NCBI GenBank assembly: GCA_937873315.1
Contig: CALMQX010000035.1
Location: 1-64,000, forward strand
Origin: an uncultured Nostocoides sp.
GTDB lineage: Bacteria; Actinomycetota; Actinomycetes; Actinomycetales; Dermatophilaceae
Length of the DNA: 64,000 nt
Reading direction: 5' to 3'
Shown: piece after piece, positions 36,636-45,136 of the stretch
Layout of the letters: each line of letters begins with the position of its first letter
How positions within the stretch are numbered: position 1 is the first letter of the stretch
The notes under the pieces: generated by a model
Told to the model about the DNA's origin: nothing
Database searches by the model: none
What the model saw: only the letters and a program-made list of their open reading frames with translations
Program-made: the position numbers and the translations under genes

Positions 36636-38350
36636 CCGTGCACCCTGCCGACTCGCCGGACAGCCCCTGGTGGCGCGACGCCGTCATCTACCAGATCTAT
36701 CCCCGGAGTTGGGCCGATGCCGACGGCGATGGTGTGGGCGACCTCCCGGGCATCACCGCCCGGCTGCCCTATCTGGTCGAGCTCGGGGTGGATGCGATCT
36801 GGCTCAGCCCGTTCTACGTCTCCCCGATGAATGACGCTGGATATGACGTGGCCGACTACCGCGACGTCGACCCGGTCTTTGGCACGCTGAGCGACGCCGA
36901 CACCCTGATCGCGCAGGCGCATCACCTCGGTCTCAAGGTCGTGGTCGACCTCGTGCCCAATCACACCAGCAGCGCGCACGCGTGGTTCCAGGCCGCCCTG
37001 GCCGCCGCCCCGGGCAGCCCCGAGCGCGATCGGTACATCTTCCGCGACGGCCGCGGCCCGCACGCAGATCTACCGCCGAACAACTGGCGATCGGTCTTCG
37101 GCGGCGAAGGCTGGACTCGGGTCACCGAGCCGGACGGGCTGCCCGGCCAGTGGTACCTGCACATCTTTGACAGCACCCAACCCGACCTGAACTGGGAAAA
37201 CCCGCTCGTCCGTGACGAGTTCGACGACATCCTGCGGTTCTGGCTCGACGCAGGGGTGGATGGCTTCCGCGTCGACGTGGCCCATGGCCTGGTCAAGGCG
37301 CCCGGGCTGCCCGACTTCGAGGGCTCGATGCACCTGCCCGACAACCCGCCGGGAATGCACCCGCCGATGTGGGATCAGGATGGCGTGCACGAGATCTACC
37401 GTCGGTGGCGCGGCATTCTCGAGGGCTATGCCGTACCCGGCGACACCTCGGCCGACCGCATCTTGTGCGCCGAGGCATGGGTTCAGCCCGAGGAGCGCTT
37501 GGCTCGTTATGTCCGACCGGACGAGATGCATCAGGCGTTCAACTTCGAGTTCCTCGAGGCGCCCTGGGAGAGCCCGGCCCTGCGCGAGGTCATCGAGGAA
37601 TCCCTGCGATCCAATGATGCGGTCGGTGCCCCCACGACCTGGGTGCTCTCCAACCACGATGTTGTGCGACATGCCTCCCGGCTGGGTCTGGCCCCCGGAC
37701 CTCGCCCCAACGGCATTGGCGCGCAGGACCCCCAGCCCGATGCCGCCCTGGGGCTGCGCCGCGCCCGCGCCGCGACCACCCTCATGCTGGCCCTGCCGGG
37801 CGGCGCCTATCTGTACCAAGGCGAGGAACTGGGCCTGCCCGAACACACCACGATGCCCGATGAGGTTCGCCAGGACCCCACTTTCCACCGGACCAAGGGC
37901 ACATCGGAGTTCGCGCTCGGCCGAGACGGCTGCCGAGTGCCGATGCCGTGGACCGCGCAGGGACCGTCCCTGGGCTTCGGACCGACCGCACGGACCTGGC
38001 TCCCGCAGCCGCTCAGCTATGCGGGCTATGCCGTGGACCAGCAGGTGGGCCGCGCCGAGTCCACCCTCACGCTGTACCGCGATCTGCTCGCCTACCGGCG
38101 CAAGCACCGTTTTGGTCATGGCTCGCTGACCTGGGACGAGCGTTGCTCCGAGAGCGTGATCGCCTTCCGCAATGCCTCCGGCGATGGGACGCGAACCGTG
38201 CTGGTGGTCGCCAATCTCGGCGCCGAGGACGTGCCCTTGCCCGAGGGTGATGTCATCATCTCCTCCGGGCCGTTGACCCAAGACGGCGCGATCCCGACGG
38301 ACACCACGGTGTGGGTGCGGCTGCCAGGAGGAACCCATGCGGGCCAGTGA
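36632..38350 (+). CDS. GH13 alpha-glucosidase / oligo-1,6-glucosidase
   Basis: A 572-residue GH13_23/30-like enzyme. It opens WWRDAVIYQIYPRSWADADG; region I VVDLVPNHTS; region II GFRVDVAHG with the nucleophile Asp; region III CAEAWVQPEE with the acid/base Glu; and region IV LSNHDVVRH. It hydrolyses glucose from the non-reducing end of short alpha-glucans or trehalose-type sugars, complementing GlgX and GlgP. The GTG start overlaps the preceding stop by four bases. It resembles AglA in mycobacteria, also next to glbO. Confidence 0.92.
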   Translation: MTVHPADSPDSPWWRDAVIYQIYPRSWADADGDGVGDLPGITARLPYLVELGVDAIWLSPFYVSPMNDAGYDVADYRDVDPVFGTLSDADTLIAQAHHLGLKVVVDLVPNHTSSAHAWFQAALAAAPGSPERDRYIFRDGRGPHADLPPNNWRSVFGGEGWTRVTEPDGLPGQWYLHIFDSTQPDLNWENPLVRDEFDDILRFWLDAGVDGFRVDVAHGLVKAPGLPDFEGSMHLPDNPPGMHPPMWDQDGVHEIYRRWRGILEGYAVPGDTSADRILCAEAWVQPEERLARYVRPDEMHQAFNFEFLEAPWESPALREVIEESLRSNDAVGAPTTWVLSNHDVVRHASRLGLAPGPRPNGIGAQDPQPDAALGLRRARAATTLMLALPGGAYLYQGEELGLPEHTTMPDEVRQDPTFHRTKGTSEFALGRDGCRVPMPWTAQGPSLGFGPTARTWLPQPLSYAGYAVDQQVGRAESTLTLYRDLLAYRRKHRFGHGSLTWDERCSESVIAFRNASGDGTRTVLVVANLGAEDVPLPEGDVIISSGPLTQDGAIPTDTTVWVRLPGGTHAGQ

Positions 38351-39140
38351 CTTCGCCTATCTGGATGCGGATGTGCCGATCGCCCTGGCTCACCGAGGCG
38401 GCACCGCCCATCCCGCCAATCTCGGGATCGAGAACACGCTGGCCGCCTTCCAGCACGCCGTCGACCTGGGGTTTCGCTATCTCGAGACCGACGTGCACGC
38501 CACCCGCGATGGCGAACTCGTCGCCTTCCACGACGTGAGTCTGGATCGAGTCACCGATCGGGATGGACTGATCAAGGAGCGCTCCTGGGCAGAGGTATCG
38601 CAGGCGCGAATCGGCGGTCGGGAGCCGATCCCGAGGCTGGTGGACCTGCTGGAGGCCTTTCCCCAGGCTCGGCTCAATATCGACGTCAAGGACGACACAG
38701 CGATGGCTCCGACCATTGACGTGGTCCGCGCACATGACGCCCTGGACCGGGTCTGTCTCGCGTCCTTCTCCGGTCGGCGGCTACGCGCCTTACGCGCGGA
38801 GTTCGGGGACGCCCTGGCCGTGTCAGCAGGCCAGGTCGGGACAGTTCTCATGCGCTTCACTCCCGACCTGATCAGCAGGCTCATCCACACCCCGGCACCG
38901 GTCCTGCAGATCCCTGGCCGCCATCGGCTGCGCGGCCGAGAGGTTGACATCGTCACCCCGGGCCTGGTCCGCCGGGCGCACGCCCTGGGCAAGCAGATCC
39001 ACGTGTGGTTCCACCCATGGGCACCTCAAGATGACGCCGAGATGCACCGCTTGCTCGATCTCGGCGTCGATGGACTCGTCGTCGACGACTTGGAGACCCT
39101 CCGGAGGGTCTACGCCGAGCGTGGGCACCCGCTGCCGTAG
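38337..39140 (+). CDS. Glycerophosphodiester phosphodiesterase
   Basis: A 267-residue GDPD-fold enzyme. Motifs: ALAHRGGTAHP (catalytic His-Arg), NLGIENTLAAF, YLETDVHATRDGELVAFHD (metal Glu/Asp and second catalytic His). It cleaves glycerophosphodiesters to glycerol-3-phosphate and an alcohol. No signal peptide is seen. The ATG has AGGAGG upstream inside the end of the glucosidase gene, which it overlaps by 14 bases. Its TAG stop forms the first three bases of the TAGGCT box of the next gene. Confidence 0.93.
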   Translation: MRASDFAYLDADVPIALAHRGGTAHPANLGIENTLAAFQHAVDLGFRYLETDVHATRDGELVAFHDVSLDRVTDRDGLIKERSWAEVSQARIGGREPIPRLVDLLEAFPQARLNIDVKDDTAMAPTIDVVRAHDALDRVCLASFSGRRLRALRAEFGDALAVSAGQVGTVLMRFTPDLISRLIHTPAPVLQIPGRHRLRGREVDIVTPGLVRRAHALGKQIHVWFHPWAPQDDAEMHRLLDLGVDGLVVDDLETLRRVYAERGHPLP

Positions 39141-39143
39141 GCT
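39138..39143 (+). promoter_or_regulatory. Leaderless -10 box TAGGCT for the MFS gene
   Basis: TAGGCT is followed by six bases and the GTG start at 39150. Its TAG is also the stop codon of the preceding phosphodiesterase gene. No Shine-Dalgarno is present. It matches the boxes at 19072 and 41633. Confidence 0.55.
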
Positions 39144-39149
39144 GCTGCG

Positions 39150-40541
39150 GTGAGTCTGGCGACCGGTACCGGGAGGGCGAGCCACGGCCCGTTCCACCCC
39201 GCCCACAGGATCGTGACCTGGACGATCCTGGCGTTGGTGACGGTCACGGCATTCGAGACCATGGCTGTTTCGACAGCGATGCCCGATGTCGCCCGCGAAC
39301 TCGATGCCGTGCGTTCCTATGGCTTCGCCTTCTCGGTCCTGATGACCACCCAATTGCTGGGCATCGTGCTGGCTGGCGTGTGGTCGGATCGCAGCGGCCC
39401 CTTCCCCGGGACCCTGACTGGGCAGGTCTTGCTGGCCAGCGGGTCGGCGATCTGCGGGCTGTCCACCAACTTCGGCGTCTTCCTCCTCGGCCGTGCCCTG
39501 ACCGGCCTGGGCGGCGGACTACTCATCGTGATGATGTACGTCATTGCTGGCCGGGTGTACTCGGACGAGGTTCGCCCTGCCCTCTTCACCTATATCGCCG
39601 GCGCCTGGATTCTGCCCTCGCTCATCGGCCCGTGGATTTCGGCCCGGCTGACCGAGGATCTGACCTGGCGACTGGTCTTCTGGTGCGTCGTCCCGCCGGT
39701 CCTAATCTCGATCGCGTCAATGGTCTACGCACGCTCGCACGTCTCCAGGCTCAGCCTGGATGTGGCCACGTCGTCGCGAGACCACGGCGCACATGTGCGG
39801 GCAGCCTGGTGGGGCTTGCTCATTGCGGTCTCCGCCGGGGCCGTTCAGTTGGCGATTCATCGGCTCTCCACGCACCACTCGCCCCCCGTGGTGGTCGGCC
39901 TGCTCGGGGTGCTCGGCGTGATTATCGCGGCTCCGCGGCTCGTTCCCGAGGGCACCTGGCGGATGAGACCCGGGCTCCCCTCGGTGCTCTGTGCCCGCGC
40001 GGTGCTCACGGCCGCATTCTTTGGCGGTATCTCGTACCTGCCGCTCTTCTTGCATGACCAACGCGGCGCCAGCCTGCAGCTCGCTGGGCTTGCGATCGCC
40101 GTGGGATCGCTGGGTTGGGCGGTGGGTGCCTATGTCCAAGGGCGCCCAGAGTTGTCCATCCAACGGCATCGTCTGGTCACCCTGGGCGGCGCCTTCCTGG
40201 CTGGCGGGCTGGTCCTCCTGGCGGTCATCGCGGCGCTCAATTTCAAGGGTGCCTTCAGCGTGCTTGCCCTCATCCTGTGCGGCCTGGGGATGGGCCTGGG
40301 GGTGACCACGACCACCGTCATGGCGCTCGAACTCTCACCGGTCGAGGACCACGGCGAGAACTCCTCGGCCCTCCAGTTGGCCGATGTGTTGGGGTCGGTG
40401 GTGGGCATTGCCCTGGCAACGGCGATCTTCGCGGCGCACCATGTGCCGCGTCACGACAACGGGCTCTTCGGGGTGATCTTCCTCGTGATGGGCCTCATTG
40501 GCGCCTTGGCCGTCCCTGCGGGTCAGCGCATCAACACATAG
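39150..40541 (+). CDS. MFS drug/metabolite transporter
   Basis: A 463-residue transporter with about 14 hydrophobic segments, suggesting the DHA2 class. The first segment contains TVTAFETMAVSTAMPDVAREL, typical of DHA2 exporters (AxxxSTAMPxVA); LLGIVLAGVWSDRSG is motif A. The substrate is unknown. The GTG start is leaderless-like. It overlaps the convergent hypothetical gene by 19 bases. Confidence 0.88.
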   Translation: MSLATGTGRASHGPFHPAHRIVTWTILALVTVTAFETMAVSTAMPDVARELDAVRSYGFAFSVLMTTQLLGIVLAGVWSDRSGPFPGTLTGQVLLASGSAICGLSTNFGVFLLGRALTGLGGGLLIVMMYVIAGRVYSDEVRPALFTYIAGAWILPSLIGPWISARLTEDLTWRLVFWCVVPPVLISIASMVYARSHVSRLSLDVATSSRDHGAHVRAAWWGLLIAVSAGAVQLAIHRLSTHHSPPVVVGLLGVLGVIIAAPRLVPEGTWRMRPGLPSVLCARAVLTAAFFGGISYLPLFLHDQRGASLQLAGLAIAVGSLGWAVGAYVQGRPELSIQRHRLVTLGGAFLAGGLVLLAVIAALNFKGAFSVLALILCGLGMGLGVTTTTVMALELSPVEDHGENSSALQLADVLGSVVGIALATAIFAAHHVPRHDNGLFGVIFLVMGLIGALAVPAGQRINT

Positions 40542-41146
40542 CCGCCCGCTGCGCTGAGCCGCGTCCACCGGTTGCACCGCAGCACGCTGACCTCAGCCCC
40601 TGGTTGCAGGAAACCCAAGGCGTATGCCGCGAACGCACCTCCAGCGGCTACCTCAGTTCCGGGCACGAGCGTTCGCCACACCCGATCGCGGACCAGTCCG
40701 GCCGCGGCGCCGCGCTCGGCAACGGCGGTCGAAATCTCCGCCACTCCCGCCTGAGCGGCGCTGGCCAGCGCGTCAGCCGGGATGCTGGCCGCCACCGCCC
40801 AGCCTGACCGTGGCGGGGTGAGTGCGCTCCAGGTCACTGCCACGGTCGCGGGCGGCAGCGGCAGGACCCGACCAGCGTCCGGGCGAGCGGTGCGATCCGT
40901 GATGGCCCCCAGCGCAACGGTGAGGTCAACGCTGGCGGGCTCTGCCAACGCGGTCGTCCGCAAGCCGAGGACCGTACCCTCACCCAACAGCCCCGAACCC
41001 GGCAGGACACTGACCCAGGAGGCCAGCACGTGGCCGAGTGCCTGAAGGCGCATCGCCCCGTCGGCGTCCAGCGCCCGCGCGCGGGCGGCATACCGGCCCA
41101 GGTCGGCCAGGGCCTCGTCGTCGACCAGCGTCAAGTCAGCAGTCAC
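40523..41146 (-). CDS. Hypothetical protein
   Basis: A 207-residue Ala-rich protein with no family I can name. It begins MTADLTLVDDEALADLGRYAARARALD, includes SWVSVLPGSGLLGEGTVLG, and ends with a compact segment AGAEVSVLRCNRWTRLSAAG-like (PGAEVSVLRCNRW). No signal peptide or clear membrane span is seen. The GTG start overlaps the stop of the thioesterase gene as GTGA, so the two are coupled; possibly a conserved actinobacterial companion of that thioesterase. Confidence 0.65.
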   Translation of the reverse strand: MTADLTLVDDEALADLGRYAARARALDADGAMRLQALGHVLASWVSVLPGSGLLGEGTVLGLRTTALAEPASVDLTVALGAITDRTARPDAGRVLPLPPATVAVTWSALTPPRSGWAVAASIPADALASAAQAGVAEISTAVAERGAAAGLVRDRVWRTLVPGTEVAAGGAFAAYALGFLQPGAEVSVLRCNRWTRLSAAGGYVLMR

Positions 41147-41586
41147 GACCGCCCCCAGCGGAAGGCCACCGGGTCACCGAGGTGGGCAGCGGTCTGGGCC
41201 CGTTCCTCGGGGGTCATCCGCCGAGGCCGTGCCGACTCGAAGTCGTAGAGCACCAGTGCGGTCTCGGCGAGCGCGTAGGTGGTGCTGCCGACCTCGGCGG
41301 GGTCGGTGATCTCGTATCCCACGGTGAAGCCGACGGCGGAGGTTGCGGTGACCCACATCCGGACCTGCACCGGCTCAGGCCGGTAGACCAGCGGAGCGTG
41401 GTACTCGATCTCGTGCCGGGAGACGACCACCCCCTGGTCGAGCATGGACGGCCCGGGTCCGAACCAGGACCGGAAACCCAGAACCCGCGCATCCTCGAGG
41501 AGCCGGAGGAATTGCACGTTGTTGACATGCGCGTAGGCGTCCATGTCGGACCAGCGCAACGGGACGCGCACGGCATACGGGGTCAT
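41143..41586 (-). CDS. Acyl-CoA thioesterase, 4HBT/YbgC-FadM type
   Basis: A 147-residue hotdog-fold enzyme. The active-site block VPLRWSDMDAYAHVNNVQFL (residues 8-27) contains the DxxxHVNN signature, and VVVSRHEIEYHAPLVY follows. It hydrolyses acyl-CoA thioesters. Its mycobacterial counterpart sits in the pepN-ettA neighbourhood. The ATG is 59 bases from the divergent serine hydrolase start. Confidence 0.88.
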   Translation of the reverse strand: MTPYAVRVPLRWSDMDAYAHVNNVQFLRLLEDARVLGFRSWFGPGPSMLDQGVVVSRHEIEYHAPLVYRPEPVQVRMWVTATSAVGFTVGYEITDPAEVGSTTYALAETALVLYDFESARPRRMTPEERAQTAAHLGDPVAFRWGRS

Positions 41587-41632
41587 GCAGCCATCCTCTC
41601 AGGGGTCGGCAGCGGAACCGGCACGTCGGTCA

Positions 41633-41638
41633 TAGGCT
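41633..41638 (+). promoter_or_regulatory. Leaderless -10 box TAGGCT for the serine hydrolase gene
   Basis: TAGGCT is followed by exactly seven bases and the ATG at 41646, with no Shine-Dalgarno. Same box and spacing as upstream of glgX (19072). Confidence 0.6.
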
Positions 41639-41645
41639 GGCGGAC

Positions 41646-42986
41646 ATGCCTCTCTCCGACCGCTGCACCGCTGAGCTCGATCGACTGGTCGCCACCACTC
41701 AGCGCGAGGGACGGGTGCCCTCACTCGTTGCCGGCGTGGTGCGCGCGGGCACCCTGGCCTGGAGCGGCGGCGCCGGCCTGGTCGGGACGAATCCGCCGGA
41801 TGCGAACACCCAATACCGGATGGGGTCGATCACCAAGACCTTCGTCGCAGTCGCTGTCATGCGGCTGCGGGATGCCGGACGGTTGGAGCTCACCGATCGC
41901 TTCGAGGCTCATGTCCCGGGGACCGCGCTGGGTGAGGTCACCATCGAGCAGTTGCTGACGCACACCTCGGGAACGCAGGCGGAGACCCCCGAGCCTTGGT
42001 GGGAGCGTACGCCAGGCGTCAGCTGGGAGGAGCTGAGCGGTGGTGTCGGACAACGGTTCCGAGCAGGGCGGCGCTTTCACTACACGAATGTGGGCTATGC
42101 CGCTCTCGGGCGGCTGCTGGAGGTTGCGCATGGCCGTGACTGGTTCGAGGTGCTGCGCGATGAGGTGCTCGAGCCGCTCGGGATGAACCGGACCAGCACT
42201 CGCCCGCAGGCGCCGCATGCCCAGGGTCTGGCCGTGCACCCGTTCGCCGATGTCGTGCTGCCCGAGCCGGAGCATGACGCCGGTGCGATGGCGCCGGCCG
42301 GGCAGCTCTGGAGCACGGTGAGCGACCTGTCTCGATGGGCCGCTTTCCTGGCCGGCCATACCCAGGGCGTGCTCAGCGCCGACACCCTGGCCGAGATGCG
42401 GGAACCGCACCAGGTGGACGACACACCGGGCGCGCCCTGGACTCAGTGCCATGGCTTGGGCTTCGCGGTGTACAACATCGATGGCGTGCGGTATGCCGGT
42501 CATGGCGGGTCCATGCCCGGCTTCCTTGCCGGTTTGCGCGTCCGGCTCGACAGCGGTGACGGTGCCATCGTCATGCTGAACGCCACCTCGGCACCACAGG
42601 CGCGCGGTCTGATCGGTAGCGTGCTGAGCACGGTGGCGGAACTGGATCCCCCGGTGATCGCACCGTGGACGCCGTCGGGAGACGCCGCGATGCTCGACAT
42701 CCTCGGCACGTGGCACTGGGGTCCGGCCGCGCTGACCGCCCGATTCGTCGATGGCCACTTTGTCCTCGGCGAGCCCGGCGCAGCCCGCGGTTCGCGCTTC
42801 GCGCCGACCGGGCCGGACCGATTCGTCGGCCTGGATGGTTATTACGCGGGGGAACCCATGGAGGTTCGCCGCCGGCCCGATGGCTCGGTATCGCACCTCG
42901 ACATCGCCAGCTTCCGGTTCACGCGCACGCCCTATGACCCGGATGCTGACATCCCGGGTGGCGTGGACCCGGACGGCTGGCGCTGA
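41646..42986 (+). CDS. Serine hydrolase of the class C beta-lactamase family
   Basis: A 446-residue protein. The nucleophile motif SITK is at 61-64 (YRMGSITKTF), the YTN motif at 146-148 (FHYTNVGYAALG), and HGGSMPGF may be the third motif. A C-terminal domain of about 100 residues follows. No signal peptide is evident, so it is probably a cytosolic peptidase or esterase rather than a resistance enzyme; many actinobacterial relatives are of that kind. Substrate unknown. Confidence 0.87.
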   Translation: MPLSDRCTAELDRLVATTQREGRVPSLVAGVVRAGTLAWSGGAGLVGTNPPDANTQYRMGSITKTFVAVAVMRLRDAGRLELTDRFEAHVPGTALGEVTIEQLLTHTSGTQAETPEPWWERTPGVSWEELSGGVGQRFRAGRRFHYTNVGYAALGRLLEVAHGRDWFEVLRDEVLEPLGMNRTSTRPQAPHAQGLAVHPFADVVLPEPEHDAGAMAPAGQLWSTVSDLSRWAAFLAGHTQGVLSADTLAEMREPHQVDDTPGAPWTQCHGLGFAVYNIDGVRYAGHGGSMPGFLAGLRVRLDSGDGAIVMLNATSAPQARGLIGSVLSTVAELDPPVIAPWTPSGDAAMLDILGTWHWGPAALTARFVDGHFVLGEPGAARGSRFAPTGPDRFVGLDGYYAGEPMEVRRRPDGSVSHLDIASFRFTRTPYDPDADIPGGVDPDGWR

Positions 42987-43003
42987 CTGTCGGCCAGGCG
43001 GCA

Positions 43004-43009
43004 TACGGT
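43004..43009 (+). promoter_or_regulatory. Possible -10 box TACGGT for recQ
   Basis: TACGGT lies nine bases before the ATG at 43019, giving a leader of at most a couple of bases. It overlaps one copy of the repeated word CGGCATAC (42999-43006), here in an intergenic place. Confidence 0.35.
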
Positions 43010-43018
43010 CGTGCTGAG

Positions 43019-45136
43019 ATGAGCGAGCCGGTCCGGACCGATCCCGCCCAGGAGGCCTTGGCTGCCCTGGTCGGGCGATCCGACGTGGCCTTCCGGGAGG
43101 GGCAGCGGGAGGCCATCGAGGCGCTGGTCGATCGGCGGGAGCGTGTGCTGGTGGTGCAACGCACCGGCTGGGGCAAGTCCGCGGTCTACTTCGTGGCCAC
43201 CTTGCTGCGGCGGTTGGCCGGCGCCGGGCCGACGATCATCGTCTCTCCCCTGTTGGCGCTCATGCGCGATCAGATCGCCGCCGCCCAGCGGGCGGGGATC
43301 CGGGCGGTGACCATGAACTCCGCCAATGTCGCCGATTGGGAACAGGTCGCGAGCGCGCTCGCGCGCGATGACGTCGATGTCCTGTTGGTCAGTCCGGAGC
43401 GGCTCAACAACCCGCGTTTCCGCACCGAGCAACTGCCCGATCTGGCCCGACGCTGTGGCCTGCTGGTGGTCGACGAGGCGCACTGTGTCAGCGACTGGGG
43501 TCACGATTTCCGACCGGATTACCGCCGGATCAAGGACCTCCTGACGGATCTTCCCCCCGATATCCCGGTCCTGGCGACCACCGCGACTGCGAATGGGCGG
43601 GTGGTCCGCGATGTCGAGGAGCAACTTGCCATCAGTGCCGATGCCCAGACCCGGCCAGTGCGCACGATCCGCGGGCCATTGGCGCGCAGCTCACTGCGGT
43701 TGGGGGTGCTTGGTCCGCTCGGGCCTGAGCAACGACTCGCCTGGTTGCTGGCCCACCTGGGCGAGATGCCCGGCTCGGGCATCGTCTACACCCTGACGGT
43801 GGCCGCCGCGCAGGAGGTGGCCAATGCCCTGAGCGAGGCGGGCCTGCCAGTCGCGGCATACACCTCGCGCACCGACCCTGAGGAGCGCGAGCGGCTCGAG
43901 CGGGCCTTGCGGGACAACGCAGTCAAGGCCCTCGTGGCGACCTCCGCGCTGGGCATGGGCTTTGACAAACCGGATCTCGGTTTCGTGGTCCACCTGGGGG
44001 CGCCGAGTTCACCGGTGGCGTACTACCAGCAGGTCGGCCGGGCCGGTCGCGCCACCGAGCGAGCGGACGTCTTACTCCTGCCAGGTCCGGAGGACCCGGA
44101 GATTTGGGCCTATTTCGCCTCGGTCTCGATGCCGCGTGAGGATCAGGCCTCGGCGGTGCTGGAGGCCTTGGGGCAGGCGCCCCACCCACTCTCGAGTGCG
44201 GCGCTGGAGACCGTTGTCGACATCCGCCGCACCCGGCTGGAACTCCTGCTCAAGGTGCTCGATGTCGATGGGGCCGTCACCCGGGTGACTAGCGGTTGGC
44301 AGGCCACCGGGCGGCCGTGGACCTATGACGCGCAACGGTATGCCCGGGTGGCCGCGACCCGTCGCGAGGAGCAGCAGCTGATGGTCGAGTACGCCAGCGC
44401 CCGTAGCTGTCGCATGGCGCTGCTGCAGCAAGCCCTCGATGATCCCAGCGCCAGCCCTTGCGGTCGCTGCGATGTCTGCACTGGGCCGTGGTACCCGACC
44501 AGCCTGCCCGAGCCGGCTCTGGATGCGGCGAGCGCGAGTCTGTCGCGGGCGGGGGTGGTGATCGAGCCGCGGGCAATGTGGCCCACCGGCATGGATCGTC
44601 TCGGCGTGCCGGTCAAGGGTCGGATCGATTCGGGCGAGCAGGCCGCTCCCGGTCGAGCCTTGGCGCGGCTAACTGACCTCGGGTGGGGTGGCCGGCTGCG
44701 GGAGCTTCTCGCCGCCGACGGCCCAGTGCCGGAGGATGTGGTGCGCGCCGTGGTGGGGGTGCTCGCCGAGTGGGCATGGGCGCAGCGTCCGGTCGGGATC
44801 GTGGTGATGCCTTCCCGCCAGCGGCCGGAGTTGGTCACCTCGCTGGGCGAGCGGCTCAGCCGGATCGGGCGGCTGCCACTCCTGGGTGCACTCTCGCTGC
44901 GGCATGGGGGCCCCGCCGGCAAGCCGGGGGGCAACTCGGCCTTCCGTTTGGCGGCCACCTGGGATCGGATCGGCTTGGATGACGCGCTGGCGATGGCCGT
45001 GGCCGACTGCACGGGTCCGGTGCTCCTGGTAGACGACCTCGCCGACTCTCGCTGGACGCTGACTGTCGCGGCACGTGCGCTGCGGGCCGCGGGCGCACCC
45101 GCGGTGCTGCCGCTGACCTTGGGGATCGCGGGATGA
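43019..45136 (+). CDS. RecQ-family ATP-dependent DNA helicase with phosphoribosyltransferase-like C-terminus
   Basis: A 705-residue protein. Helicase motifs: QRTGWGKSAVYF (Walker A, 48-59), VSPLLALMRDQ (Ia), VVDEAHCVSDWGHDFRPDY (DEAH box, 151-), ATTATAN, TSALGMGFDKPDL and QVGRAGRATERAD (motif VI). A Cys pair set CRMALLQQALDD then CGRCDVC is the RecQ zinc site. The last 150 residues are not HRDC; they end in GPVLLVDDLADSRWTLT, which resembles the PRPP loop of phosphoribosyltransferases. It unwinds DNA in repair; what the tail does is unknown. Its stop overlaps the acyltransferase start. Confidence 0.92.
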   Translation: MSEPVRTDPAQEALAALVGRSDVAFREGQREAIEALVDRRERVLVVQRTGWGKSAVYFVATLLRRLAGAGPTIIVSPLLALMRDQIAAAQRAGIRAVTMNSANVADWEQVASALARDDVDVLLVSPERLNNPRFRTEQLPDLARRCGLLVVDEAHCVSDWGHDFRPDYRRIKDLLTDLPPDIPVLATTATANGRVVRDVEEQLAISADAQTRPVRTIRGPLARSSLRLGVLGPLGPEQRLAWLLAHLGEMPGSGIVYTLTVAAAQEVANALSEAGLPVAAYTSRTDPEERERLERALRDNAVKALVATSALGMGFDKPDLGFVVHLGAPSSPVAYYQQVGRAGRATERADVLLLPGPEDPEIWAYFASVSMPREDQASAVLEALGQAPHPLSSAALETVVDIRRTRLELLLKVLDVDGAVTRVTSGWQATGRPWTYDAQRYARVAATRREEQQLMVEYASARSCRMALLQQALDDPSASPCGRCDVCTGPWYPTSLPEPALDAASASLSRAGVVIEPRAMWPTGMDRLGVPVKGRIDSGEQAAPGRALARLTDLGWGGRLRELLAADGPVPEDVVRAVVGVLAEWAWAQRPVGIVVMPSRQRPELVTSLGERLSRIGRLPLLGALSLRHGGPAGKPGGNSAFRLAATWDRIGLDDALAMAVADCTGPVLLVDDLADSRWTLTVAARALRAAGAPAVLPLTLGIAG

